From contig OY969779.1 of assembly GCA_963703015.1 (NCBI GenBank), positions 1,364,001-1,428,000 on the forward strand: a stretch of 64,000 bases of DNA, read 5' to 3'. Each line of letters begins with the position of its first letter. Within the stretch, counting starts at the first letter, position 1. The notes under the pieces are model-generated. The model ran no database searches. It was not told the origin of the DNA and was given only the letters and a program-made list of their open reading frames with translations. The DNA comes from Methanobacterium_B sp963703015. Lineage in GTDB: Archaea > Methanobacteriota > Methanobacteria > Methanobacteriales > Methanobacteriaceae. The position numbers and the translations under genes were made by a program. Below, piece by piece: positions 16,807 to 25,948 of this stretch.

Positions 16807-18540
16807 ATGAAAGGTGGCGAAGCCATAATCAAATCACTCACAGATCAAGGTGTAGAAATTGTTTTCGGTTATCCGGGGGGAGTTTTACTACCTTTATATG
16901 ATGTATTATACGACTCAGACCTAAAACATATACTTGTAAGGCACGAACAGTGTGCAGCTCATGCAGCCGATGGGTTTGCAAGGGCTTCAGGAAAGGTGGG
17001 AGTGTGTATTGGAACTTCAGGACCCGGTGCAACGAATCTCATTACCGGTATTGCAACCGCATATATGGATTCATCTCCAATATTGGCCATTGCAGGCCAA
17101 GTATCTTCCAATTTAATTGGAAATGATGCATTTCAAGAAGTAGATACTATTGGTATCACAATGCCAATCACTAAACATAATTACCAGCCCATGAAGGCTA
17201 ATGAAATTCCAGGTATGATAAAATCTGCATTTTATATCGCTGGAACTGGAAGACCAGGACCAGTTGTACTAGATCTTCCTAAAGATGTGCAAGAGGAAGA
17301 ATTTGAATTTGAATCAGCCCAAGACATCGAATTGCCCGGCTACAAGCCTACAATGAAGGGACATCCAAGACAACTGAAAAGGGCAGCAAAATTAATACAG
17401 GAATCTAAAAAGCCAGTGATATTGGCCGGAGGAGGAATAATATTATCCGATGCAACAGAAGAGCTTTTACAATTTGCAAATATGATTAACGCGCCTGTAA
17501 GTACATCTTTGATGGGCAAAGGATCATTCCCTGAAGACAACCCTCTTTCCTTGGGAATGCTTGGTATGCATGGAAGAAAGGTTTCAAATTTCATTGTAGA
17601 TGAATGTGACTGCCTAATTGCCATTGGATGTAGATTCTCAGACAGAACTACAGGATTATTATCAGAATTTGCCAAAAATGCAAAGATCTTACACATAGAC
17701 GTAGATCCCGCAGAAATAGGGAAAAATGTGGAGATTGATGTTCCAATAGTTGGAGATGCAAAGACTGTCCTGGGAGATCTAATAAATATCCTTGACCCCA
17801 AACCTGAACAGAAACAAGAATGGTTGAAGTATGTTAAGGACTTTAAAAATTCATGTATTCCTCGTTTATCATTTAATGAAGTACCATTAAAGCCACAACA
17901 GGTTATAAAGGAATTATCTGAAGCTGTTACTGATGATACCATAGTAACAACAGATGTGGGCCAAAATCAGATGTGGATGGCACATTATTTTGATGTCAAT
18001 AATCCTAGGAAATTTATTTCCTCCGGAGGGTTAGGTACTATGGGATTTGGATTCCCCGCTGCAATAGGTGCTAAAATAGCCAAACCAAATAACGATGTCA
18101 TTGCAGTTTGTGGTGACGGAGGTTTCTTGATGGTTTGCCAGGATCTTGCCACTATTAAAGAGTACGATATTCCAGTAGTTATCGTGGTTCTAAACAACAG
18201 ACACTTGGGAATGGTTGCACAGTGGCAAAAATTATTTTACGACGAAAGAATGTCCCACACCCATCTTGGAGATAGTCCAGATTTTGTCAAATTAGCAGAA
18301 TCTTTTGGTGTTAAAGCCGAAAGAATTGAAAAACCAGGAGAAATGAAAGAAGCTGTTGAAAGAGCAGTTAAATCAGGAAAACCGTACCTTCTTGATGTAA
18401 TAATTGATCCAGACGAGATTCTTCCCATGGTACCTTCAGGATGCAGTTTAAAAGAGATAGTTGGAGAGTACAAGGTTGAAAGGGAATATCCCGATGAAAT
18501 TATTGTAAAAGCTTCTGCCAAAGAAAATGGTGGTGATTGA
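16807..18540 (+). CDS. ilvB: Acetolactate synthase large (catalytic) subunit
   Basis: ThDP enzyme condensing two pyruvates (or pyruvate and 2-ketobutyrate), the committing step of branched-chain amino-acid synthesis. It has FGYPGG near the N-terminus, the catalytic Glu in VRHEQCAAHAADG and the C-terminal ThDP motif GDGGFLMVCQDL ending in NN. The ATG at 16807 is preferred, with GGTG six bases upstream; the GTG at 16798 overlaps that signal. It is 577 residues and is followed by ilvN with a 14-base overlap, then ilvC: a compact ilvBNC operon. Confidence 0.97.
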   Translation: MKGGEAIIKSLTDQGVEIVFGYPGGVLLPLYDVLYDSDLKHILVRHEQCAAHAADGFARASGKVGVCIGTSGPGATNLITGIATAYMDSSPILAIAGQVSSNLIGNDAFQEVDTIGITMPITKHNYQPMKANEIPGMIKSAFYIAGTGRPGPVVLDLPKDVQEEEFEFESAQDIELPGYKPTMKGHPRQLKRAAKLIQESKKPVILAGGGIILSDATEELLQFANMINAPVSTSLMGKGSFPEDNPLSLGMLGMHGRKVSNFIVDECDCLIAIGCRFSDRTTGLLSEFAKNAKILHIDVDPAEIGKNVEIDVPIVGDAKTVLGDLINILDPKPEQKQEWLKYVKDFKNSCIPRLSFNEVPLKPQQVIKELSEAVTDDTIVTTDVGQNQMWMAHYFDVNNPRKFISSGGLGTMGFGFPAAIGAKIAKPNNDVIAVCGDGGFLMVCQDLATIKEYDIPVVIVVLNNRHLGMVAQWQKLFYDERMSHTHLGDSPDFVKLAESFGVKAERIEKPGEMKEAVERAVKSGKPYLLDVIIDPDEILPMVPSGCSLKEIVGEYKVEREYPDEIIVKASAKENGGD

Positions 18541-19042
18541 GTTGGATGAAAACAACACTCACGTTATCAGTGCGCTGGTTCTTCATAAGCCAGGTGTACT
18601 CCAAAGAGTAGCCGGCCTCTTCACTAGAAGGGGTTATAACATCGAAACAATAACTGTTGGACCCTCAGAAAATGAAGGTCTTGCCAGAATGACCATTATT
18701 ACCAAGGGAGATGAAAAGGTTCTGGAACAAATTACAAAACAACTTAACAAACTCATAGATGTTATTAAAGTACGGGACCTTGAACCGGGAATTACAGTTA
18801 AAAGAGAGTTGTGCCTCATAAAAGTGCATACAGCAACAGAAAAGGCCAGATCTGAGGTGATACAGTACATCAATATTTTCCGAGGCAGGGTTGTTGATGT
18901 GAGTCCAGAAACTCTGACTGTAGAAATTACAGGTGACCCCGAAAAGATTGAAGCACTTATAGATTTAGTAAGCGTTTTTGGAATCAAAGAGATTGCAAGA
19001 ACCGGCCCCACAGCCATTACAAGGGGAATAAAAACAATTTGA
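18527..19042 (+). CDS. ilvN: Acetolactate synthase small (regulatory) subunit
   Basis: Regulatory subunit that stimulates the large subunit and confers valine feedback inhibition. An N-terminal ACT domain (HVISALVLHKPGVLQRVAGL) is followed by the second ALS small-subunit domain, with TRRGYNIETITVG between strands. The ATG at 18527 overlaps ilvB; in-frame GTG codons at 18530 and 18533 and a TTG at 18542 downstream of a GGTGATT are alternatives, and the conserved part begins only at about residue 8, so the exact start is uncertain. Length of about 170 residues is typical. Confidence 0.95.
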   Translation: MVVIELDENNTHVISALVLHKPGVLQRVAGLFTRRGYNIETITVGPSENEGLARMTIITKGDEKVLEQITKQLNKLIDVIKVRDLEPGITVKRELCLIKVHTATEKARSEVIQYINIFRGRVVDVSPETLTVEITGDPEKIEALIDLVSVFGIKEIARTGPTAITRGIKTI

Positions 19043-19096
19043 AGTTAAAAAGCAGTAAAATGTTGAATTTTATATATCAGTTATGGAGGAGAGAAA

Positions 19097-20083
19097 ATGA
19101 AGATGTATTATGAGAAGGATGTGGATGTGGATATACTTAAGGATAAAACAGTTGCAGTCATAGGATACGGTAGTCAAGGAATGGCCCAATCAAGAAACAT
19201 GCATGAAAGTGGATTGAATGTGGTTGTTGGTTTAAGAAAAGATGGTGCTTCTTGGAACAAAGCTAAAGAAGATGGTTTAACTGTTATGACTATTGAAGAG
19301 GCAGCTAAAAAAGCAGACGTTATACACGTGCTTATCCCTGACGAAATCCAAGCCCAAGTATATGAAAAATCCATAAAAGACAATTTGGAATCTGGTAATA
19401 CCTTATCATTTTCACACGGATACAACATCCACTTTGGCTATATCAATCCTCCAAAGGACGTCAACATTACCATGATAGCCCCTAAAGGTCCTGGAGCAAT
19501 GGTTAGGAAAACCTACGAAGAAGGATTTGGTGTTCCGGGTCTTGTTGCTATTGAAAGAGATTACACAGGAAATGCATTCAAAATAGCACTTGCAATGGGG
19601 CAGGGTTCAGGATTAACCAGAGCAGGAGTTCTTGAAACCACCTTTAAAGAAGAAACTGAAACAGATTTGTTTGGTGAACAAGTGGTACTTTGTGGAGGAG
19701 TTACAGAGTTGATAGCAGCTGGTTTCCAAACACTGGTTGATGCTGGCTATCAGCCAGAAATAGCTTACTTTGAAACATGCCACGAGGTAAAACTTATAGT
19801 CGATCTTATATACGCTAAAGGGTTTGCTGGAATGTGGAACGATGTGAGTAACACTGCAGAGTATGGTGGTTTATCACGAAGGAAACGCATAGTAACAGAT
19901 GAAACCCGTCTTGAAATGAAGAAAGCCCTCGAAGAAATTCAAACTGGTGAATTTGCAAGGGAATGGACACTTGAAAATCAAGCTGGAAAACCAATGCTCA
20001 ACAGATTAAGGGCAATAGAAGCCAACCTACAAATAGAAAAGGTTGGAACTAAATTAAGAAAACTTTGTGGTCTACAAAAATAA
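19097..20083 (+). CDS. ilvC: Ketol-acid reductoisomerase (class I)
   Basis: Isomerises and reduces acetolactate to dihydroxy-isovalerate with NADPH. The Rossmann motif GYGSQGMAQ is at about residues 24-32, followed by a phosphate-contacting VVGLRKDGASW loop. The C-terminal knotted domain has the metal-binding LFGEQVVLCGG and ETCHEVKLIVDL. Length of 328 residues is class I. GGAGG precedes the ATG. Third gene of ilvBNC; a long T-rich tract after the stop (20088-20114) fits a terminator. Confidence 0.97.
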   Translation: MKMYYEKDVDVDILKDKTVAVIGYGSQGMAQSRNMHESGLNVVVGLRKDGASWNKAKEDGLTVMTIEEAAKKADVIHVLIPDEIQAQVYEKSIKDNLESGNTLSFSHGYNIHFGYINPPKDVNITMIAPKGPGAMVRKTYEEGFGVPGLVAIERDYTGNAFKIALAMGQGSGLTRAGVLETTFKEETETDLFGEQVVLCGGVTELIAAGFQTLVDAGYQPEIAYFETCHEVKLIVDLIYAKGFAGMWNDVSNTAEYGGLSRRKRIVTDETRLEMKKALEEIQTGEFAREWTLENQAGKPMLNRLRAIEANLQIEKVGTKLRKLCGLQK

Positions 20084-20132
20084 GTTTCCTTATTTTTTTT
20101 TAAATCTTTTTTTTAAACAAATAGGTGATTAA

Positions 20133-21134
20133 ATGGTCTTCGTTGGAATGGATCATGGTACAACGGGTGTTTCGTTTACCATTTTGAGTGATCAACCGGT
20201 ACATTTTAAGATAGGACGAGATGAATTATCCAAAGGTAAAGCATCTGCATTGAATGAGTTAAAAAACAGAATAAACATTGATTCCATCGATTTGATGGCC
20301 ATTACCTATGCAATGGGCGACGGTGTGAACAAAATAACCCCAATTAACCAGGTGAAGGATCGGGGAATTCTCTCCATGGATGGTGCTGGTAAAGTCACAG
20401 GCGGAGGAACAGCAGTTTACGACGAAATCAGCGAATCAGGAATTCCCACAGTTTTGATCCCTGGAATTCATAAACATACTGAATGTTTAGATCCCAAATT
20501 CAAAGCAGCTTATTCTCACCATGCAAGTTCTGAAAAAATCAGCATATGCTACAACGCATATTTAGAAACTGGATTTGAAAATATGATTGTGTCAGACATA
20601 AGTTCAAATTCTGTTTCGATGATAATTGAAGACGGCATTATACTTGGTGCTATGGATGCTTGTTTAGGTGCTATGGGCATAGTTCACGGGCCTTTAGATC
20701 TTGAAATGTTGAGAGATATTGATGATGGGGTTAAAACTGCGAATGAATGTTTTTCAAGAGCAGGAGCAGTTAAAATAGCCGAAATAAATACCAACGTATC
20801 CCAGGCCAAAGAAGAACTGATCTTAAACTATGTAAACGGCGACCCCAAGGCAGAACTTGCATTTGAAACCATGTTAATGACTGTTTTGATGGAAATATAT
20901 GGGCTTGTAGGAATTGCTAATAACGATGTGGAAGGTATTGTTTTAACAGGATCAGTGGGTGCTATGGAAACTCCCTTCAATTTCTATGGAAAAACTAAAG
21001 AAAAGTTGAAAAATTTAGCTCCTGTTGTTAAATTATCACCAACATCAGGATCAGTTGGAAGTGCACAGATTGCTAAAGCTGTTTTCGAAGGTGCTGATTC
21101 AATTTTAGGTATTGGTGTTCAAAAAGGATTGTAA
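20133..21134 (+). CDS. Methanogenesis marker protein 12 (ASKHA-fold)
   Basis: A 333-residue protein of the UPF0285 family, found almost only in methanogens. The N-terminus FVGMDHGTTGVSF has the phosphate-1 motif of the ASKHA (actin/sugar kinase/Hsp70) ATPase fold, and the GSVGSAQIAKAV segment near the C-terminus is also typical. The role is not established; the distribution suggests a part in assembling or activating methanogenesis enzymes. GGTGATT lies just before the ATG. It follows ilvC at about 50 bases, with a T-tract between, so it is probably transcribed separately. Confidence 0.9.
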   Translation: MVFVGMDHGTTGVSFTILSDQPVHFKIGRDELSKGKASALNELKNRINIDSIDLMAITYAMGDGVNKITPINQVKDRGILSMDGAGKVTGGGTAVYDEISESGIPTVLIPGIHKHTECLDPKFKAAYSHHASSEKISICYNAYLETGFENMIVSDISSNSVSMIIEDGIILGAMDACLGAMGIVHGPLDLEMLRDIDDGVKTANECFSRAGAVKIAEINTNVSQAKEELILNYVNGDPKAELAFETMLMTVLMEIYGLVGIANNDVEGIVLTGSVGAMETPFNFYGKTKEKLKNLAPVVKLSPTSGSVGSAQIAKAVFEGADSILGIGVQKGL

Positions 21135-21694
21135 TAATCCTACAAATTTTTATACAGTAGAAAATATTTATATGATCTTCACTAGTTTTTTATTAAAATT
21201 TTTAAAAATTAAGTCTACAGTAGAATCATTTGTTTGAAATGAATCCATTATTTCATAAAATGTATCCATACAACCCATACAAAAACATTTTAAAATTACT
21301 TGAAATTGCATCAAATATTGATGATAAAAGGCCAATTCTAGAGATATAAAGCCCCATATTGAATTAATTTGTTTTAAAATTTTAAAAACTCATTTATTGG
21401 AATTTAAATCAGATTTTGCCAATTATTTATCTGTAAAATAAGTATACAGTAGAAAAATTTTTGGAATTTGATGTTACACTTGAAAGGTATGACACGAACA
21501 ATTTTTTTATATTAACAAAAATGGAATTAAATTATAAAAAAATTTAGAATGCCTTGAATTTGTAAACCTAGAACTAATTAGATCAAGCCGGATATTTTTT
21601 CAAAAATTGATTTCTAGATTTTCAAGATCCGTTGATATTGAAACTTGAACATTACTACATAGACCTGTTCAAATTATTATCTAAATGTTTATGT
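21135..21694. other. 560-base AT-rich gap with three TACAGTAGAA repeats
   Basis: No credible coding ORF. The 10-mer TACAGTAGAA occurs three times in direct orientation at 21153-21162, 21216-21225 and 21445-21454. The gap lies between a plus-strand gene and the convergent surE gene, so it should hold two 3' ends; its length is unexpected for that. It could carry a small RNA gene or decayed sequence; I see no fold that decides. Confidence 0.45.
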
Positions 21695-22471
21695 TCAATC
21701 TAGCCATCCGTCCATATGTCGAATATCTGAAGTACAATCCAGTGAAATTGGAGTTATTGTGGGACATCTTTCATTTTTTAATGTGTGAACATCGGTACCA
21801 TATTCATCGTTTTCAACAGGATCTCCATCAATCCAGTAGTAAGGTTTACCTCTGGGATCTAGACGTTTTTGGATATGAATACCATACATTCGCTCCCCGA
21901 GTCTTGTATATTTGATCTTGTCGCTTTTAGGATGTGATGGTATGTTTAAATTAAGTAAGTCTGCTCCTTCAGGAAGACCTTTTTTTATGAGGTTCTTGGC
22001 TACAGAATTCAGAATTTTTTCAGAATACCTGAAATCCAATGCAACATGCCCATCATGAAATTTAATGTCACCCCGTGTTACCTGTAAAGATACTGAAATA
22101 GCCGGAATACCATGGGTAGCTGCTTCCATAGCTGCACCTATAGTTCCAGATGTTGTCAGCTCTGATTTTCCAAGGTTTTCACCTATATTAATTCCAGATA
22201 TTACTAAATCTGGCTTGGAATCTGTTACTTCATAAATCCCTATAATAACTGAATCAGTAGGTGTGCCCGAAACAGAAAAAGCTTCTGTTCCATCCATTAA
22301 ATTCGTAGATGTTACTCGGATTGGTTCAAATAATGTTAATGCATGCCCAATTCCACTTTGTTGAGTAGCTGGGGCCACAACATCAATTGTTCCCAAATTC
22401 TCAACGGCCCTTTTAGCAGCCACAATTCCCGATGAGTTGACACCATCATCGTTAGTAATTAGAATTCTCAT
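21695..22471 (-). CDS. surE: 5'/3'-nucleotidase SurE
   Basis: Metal-dependent phosphatase that dephosphorylates nucleoside monophosphates. The N-terminal MRILITNDDGV holds the metal-binding Asp-Asp pair; SGTPTDSVIIG and VISGINIGENLG are the other SurE signatures. The ATG at 22471 places this motif right at the N-terminus as in the family; a GTG two codons earlier (22477) is possible. It is 258 residues, a normal length. Single gene, divergent from the next. Confidence 0.95.
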   Translation of the reverse strand: MRILITNDDGVNSSGIVAAKRAVENLGTIDVVAPATQQSGIGHALTLFEPIRVTSTNLMDGTEAFSVSGTPTDSVIIGIYEVTDSKPDLVISGINIGENLGKSELTTSGTIGAAMEAATHGIPAISVSLQVTRGDIKFHDGHVALDFRYSEKILNSVAKNLIKKGLPEGADLLNLNIPSHPKSDKIKYTRLGERMYGIHIQKRLDPRGKPYYWIDGDPVENDEYGTDVHTLKNERCPTITPISLDCTSDIRHMDGWLD

Positions 22472-22627
22472 ACTCACATATTTATACGTCTATATTCAAA
22501 AAGTTTGCGAGTGAAATATTGGAAGCTGGGCACATTTTTAATTTTATTATTAGAAAAGAATTAATATTACCTATTAAATAATGATAATAAAGATATTGTA
22601 AAATTTCATTCCCTTGAGTATTTTAAG

Positions 22628-23434
22628 GTGAGTAAATTGGAAAAAGATAGGTTGGTCAGGTTCATTGCAAAGGTCATGGAAGAATCTGGGTTCAAGGTCT
22701 ATAAAGATTACAAAACATCCCGACATGTGATTGATATTTATGGCGTGTTACCTACGGTCTTAGGAGATATGGGAGTTGTAGTAGCTTGTAAGAACTATGA
22801 TGAACATTGGGAAGTGGGTTTGGATGTTTTAAAAGAAATGGAAATGGTTGGAAAAACACTACAAGCATCAAAGGTAGTTGTGGTCACAAGCTCAAGCTTC
22901 ACAACTAGTGCATCCAATTACGCTGCCAGAAAAAATATTAAACTCGTGGACAAAGAGGGCATAATTACCATAGCAAAAAAATTCTCTAAAAAAGATTATG
23001 GTTATGAAGACTCTGAAGGAGACAACCCCGAAGAGTATGATGATGAACAAAGGGAAGTTTACACATCAATTCCACCAAGTAAGAAGTCTGCACTTTTTTC
23101 AGGCGGAAATAAAAGTTTATCAAAAGGAAAAAGTAAAAATATAAGCCCCAATGTAAACTTAAGCGGAGTTGTACCTACAATTAAGGCCATACTCCATAAC
23201 ACCATTGCACTCATTATTATCGTCTTGTTACTATCTTCGTTGATAACCTACATAATAGGTATCTTCAACAAAAGTACGGCTGTCACAGGCATGTCAAAAA
23301 TATTATCCTCTGCTTTACTGGCGTATGGATTGGTATTCCTGGTAGAAAAGAATAGTAATGAAGTTTTAACCAAAGGAACCATAGTATTTTTTGTTTCTAT
23401 GATTATTTACGTGGTACTCATAATTATAATGTAA
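22628..23434 (+). CDS. Membrane-anchored restriction-endonuclease-like protein
   Basis: A 268-residue protein with an N-terminal Mrr/COG1787-type fold: SRHVIDIYG provides the first catalytic Asp and VVVACKNYDEHW corresponds to the second (E/Q)xK motif, but reads Ala-Cys-Lys, so the usual acidic/Gln residue is missing and nuclease activity is doubtful. A charged linker (about residues 120-165) follows. The C-terminus has three predicted membrane helices (around residues 192-212, 222-240 and 248-267). The GTG at 22628 was taken, but a TTG at 22637 with GGTGAG upstream is possible. The substrate and role are unknown. Confidence 0.7.
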   Translation: MSKLEKDRLVRFIAKVMEESGFKVYKDYKTSRHVIDIYGVLPTVLGDMGVVVACKNYDEHWEVGLDVLKEMEMVGKTLQASKVVVVTSSSFTTSASNYAARKNIKLVDKEGIITIAKKFSKKDYGYEDSEGDNPEEYDDEQREVYTSIPPSKKSALFSGGNKSLSKGKSKNISPNVNLSGVVPTIKAILHNTIALIIIVLLLSSLITYIIGIFNKSTAVTGMSKILSSALLAYGLVFLVEKNSNEVLTKGTIVFFVSMIIYVVLIIIM

Positions 23435-23583
23435 TCACACAAATTTCTAATTTTTTTTATGTCAACTGAGAGTTTACATCCTAGTATAAGAGACTGCTCT
23501 AAAAAGTTATCAACATATTTCAATTTAAAATCAGAACAATATTTTAATTAAAATCTTTTTTTGTCAGCATCTAAAACTAATTG

Positions 23584-23657
<74 letters not shown>

Positions 23658-23769
23658 GCACATGCAAAATAATCAAATAACTATTTATAAATCAGTTTAA
23701 TGCGCATTAAAACTTCTTATTATGATAAAACTCTTATATACAATTTAAAATGTTAAAAAAATACATTTG

Positions 23770-23844
<75 letters not shown>

Positions 23845-24052
23845 CTTCTCTCATATTAGGTGTTTGGATATATAAACCTTTTCAAGAAATCATTATAATT
23901 ATCATTTTTAGCAACATCTTGTTTTGTTCTTAAATAGATGGATTAAAATGCTACAAATGAATATTTACTTTGTAACAAGTAATTAATTAATGATTTATAA
24001 ATCTATTTATTGTAAGAATCATAACTAATATTAATAAATTTGAGGGTTTACA

Positions 24053-24973
24053 ATGGCATTTGATGAAAACGGAAAAATATGGTTTAATGGAAATTTTGTA
24101 GATTGGAAAGATGCAAATCTGCACGTACTCTCACATGTTGTTCACTACGGTACCAGCGTTTTTGAGGGAATAAGATGTTACGATACTAAAAATGGTCCTG
24201 CAGTATTTCGTTTGCAAGACCACATTAAGAGGTTGATAAATTCCGGTAAAATATACCGGATGGAGATTCCTTACTCTGTGGAAGATCTGAGTCAAGCTGT
24301 GGTAGATACCATAAAGATCAATGAACTAAAAGAATGTTACATAAGGCCTGTATCCTTTAGGGGTTATGGAGAACTGGGTGTCTATCCATTGAACTGCCCA
24401 GTTGAAACTGTAGTTGCAGCTTGGGCTTGGGGAAAGTATCTCGGTGAAGATGCCATTGAAAATGGGGTTAATATTGGAACCTCCAGTTGGAGAAGAATGG
24501 CCCCAGGCACCATGCCAAACATGGCTAAGGCTGGTTCAAATTACATGAACTCCCAACTAGCTAAGATGGAATCAATAGCCAATGGATACGATGAAGCCAT
24601 CATGCTAGACTATCATGGAATGGTGAGTGAAGGTAGTGGCGAGAATATCTTCCTTGTTTCGGATGGAGCAATATACACACCCCCAATATCTTCTTCCCTT
24701 TTATCAGGATTGACAAGAGACTCTGTTATCACCATAGCCCAAAAACTTTCATTGGAAGTTCGTGAAGAAAATATTCCAAGAGAAATGTTATACATAGCAG
24801 ATGAAGTATTCCTAACAGGTACAGCTGCTGAAGTAACACCAGTTCGCTCCATTGACAAAATAACCATCGGCAAAGGAACACGTGGTGAAGTTACTAAACA
24901 AATTCAAGAAAACTTTTTTTCCATAGTTAATGGAGAAGTAGAAGATGAAAATGGTTGGCTCAGTTATGTGTGA
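24053..24973 (+). CDS. ilvE: Branched-chain amino-acid aminotransferase
   Basis: PLP enzyme of fold type IV transferring the amino group in the last step of valine, leucine and isoleucine synthesis. Signatures are VVHYGTSVFEGIRCY near the N-terminus, KAGSNYMNSQLAKMES, and MVSEGSGENIFLV, followed by the TGTAAEVTPVRSID pocket. The 306-residue length is normal. GAGGG lies seven bases upstream of the ATG. Directly after its stop comes the third TTATAACTTATAA repeat cluster, before uppP. Confidence 0.96.
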   Translation: MAFDENGKIWFNGNFVDWKDANLHVLSHVVHYGTSVFEGIRCYDTKNGPAVFRLQDHIKRLINSGKIYRMEIPYSVEDLSQAVVDTIKINELKECYIRPVSFRGYGELGVYPLNCPVETVVAAWAWGKYLGEDAIENGVNIGTSSWRRMAPGTMPNMAKAGSNYMNSQLAKMESIANGYDEAIMLDYHGMVSEGSGENIFLVSDGAIYTPPISSSLLSGLTRDSVITIAQKLSLEVREENIPREMLYIADEVFLTGTAAEVTPVRSIDKITIGKGTRGEVTKQIQENFFSIVNGEVEDENGWLSYV

Positions 24974-24981
24974 GATTAGAG

Positions 24982-25022
24982 TTATAAGTTATAACAAATA
25001 ACTTAGAAGTTATAACTTATAA
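24982..25022. repeat. TTATAACTTATAA inverted repeat, cluster 3
   Basis: A perfect 14-bp inverted repeat: TTATAAGTTATAAC at 24982-24995 and GTTATAACTTATAA at 25009-25022, separated by 13 bases. The right arm also contains the 12-bp palindrome AAGTTATAACTT (25007-25018). The core is the same as in the clusters around the parA pair 17 kb upstream. It lies between ilvE and uppP, 45 bases before the uppP start, so it could be a promoter site or a distant partition site. Confidence 0.75.
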
Positions 25023-25066
25023 TTTTTTAAGATAATTTTTACTATTTTACAAAAGGTGTTTATAAA

Positions 25067-25888
25067 ATGGACATTCTACAAGCAATAATTTTAGGTATAA
25101 TACAAGGATTAACAGAATTTTTACCAGTTAGTAGTTCAGCTCACTTGGTTTTCATGACAGATGTACTACATCTCCCACAAAACGTAGCATTCGACACTGT
25201 ACTTCACTTAGGTACATTGGTTGCTGTGGTAGGGTACTTCTGGAGAGATATAGTTCAAATAATTAAATCGTTTATTTCAAGTATTCTTGACTTGTTTAGA
25301 GGTAACTTCAAACAAGGTTTGAGTGATGAACCCTTCAAAAAACTTTCATGGTTAATAATAATCGGAACAATTCCAGCAGGATTAGCAGGAATCCTTTTTA
25401 AAAATGAGTTCGAAGCTTTATTCAGCAACATACTGTACGTGGGCATATTCCTTATCATAACTGGTTTCTTATTATGGGCCTCAGAAAGGGTAAAAACTGG
25501 GCATAAAAATGTTAAAGACATGACATTAAAAAATGCTGTTGTAATTGGTATATTCCAAGCTTTATCAATAGCTCCTGGAATTTCAAGGTCAGGATCAACA
25601 ATTGCTGCTGGTCTTTACTCAGGATTAAACAGAGAACTAGCAGCCAGATACAGCTTTTTATTATCAATTCCCGCCATATTAGGAGCAGCATTAGTTCAAG
25701 TTAAGGATATAACATCCTTTGATACAACTACTGGAGTTTTATTAGCAGGATTTTTAGCGGCCCTAATCTTCGGATACTTGGCTATAAAATTACTCATGAA
25801 AATAATAAAAGAAAGAACTCTCATGATATTTGCATACTACTGCTGGGCTGTAGGTATTATTGTCATAATCCTAACTGTGATAATGTAA
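25067..25888 (+). CDS. uppP: Undecaprenyl-diphosphatase-like (UppP/BacA) phosphatase
   Basis: Integral membrane phosphatase that recycles polyprenyl diphosphate carriers for cell-envelope glycan synthesis; in this lineage the likely need is pseudomurein and glycan lipid carriers. It has the two family motifs, EFLPVSSSAH near residues 17-26 and PGISRSGSTIAAG in the second half, and about eight hydrophobic segments. The 273-residue length is typical. AGGTG lies upstream of the ATG. The repeat cluster just upstream may regulate it. Confidence 0.93.
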   Translation: MDILQAIILGIIQGLTEFLPVSSSAHLVFMTDVLHLPQNVAFDTVLHLGTLVAVVGYFWRDIVQIIKSFISSILDLFRGNFKQGLSDEPFKKLSWLIIIGTIPAGLAGILFKNEFEALFSNILYVGIFLIITGFLLWASERVKTGHKNVKDMTLKNAVVIGIFQALSIAPGISRSGSTIAAGLYSGLNRELAARYSFLLSIPAILGAALVQVKDITSFDTTTGVLLAGFLAALIFGYLAIKLLMKIIKERTLMIFAYYCWAVGIIVIILTVIM

Positions 25889-25930
25889 TTATTAATATCT
25901 GCCTATCTTTCTTTTTTTAAAAAAATAATA

Positions 25931-25948
25931 TTCTAATTATAATTAGAA
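25931..25948. repeat. 18-bp perfect palindrome between convergent genes
   Basis: TTCTAATTATAATTAGAA is its own reverse complement and overlaps the last codons of the cobT-like gene. It lies between convergent uppP and cobT ends next to T-runs on both sides, so it may help end both transcripts. Because it is almost all A/T, it could also be chance. Confidence 0.4.

Noticed and set aside
17340..17942. 200-codon open frame antisense to ilvB
   Set aside because: Shadow frame of the conserved acetolactate synthase gene with no domain and no start signal.
25931..25948. 18-bp palindrome as a further ParA site
   Set aside because: Its sequence TTCTAATTATAATTAGAA does not contain the TTATAACTTATAA core, and its place between convergent ends suits termination better.
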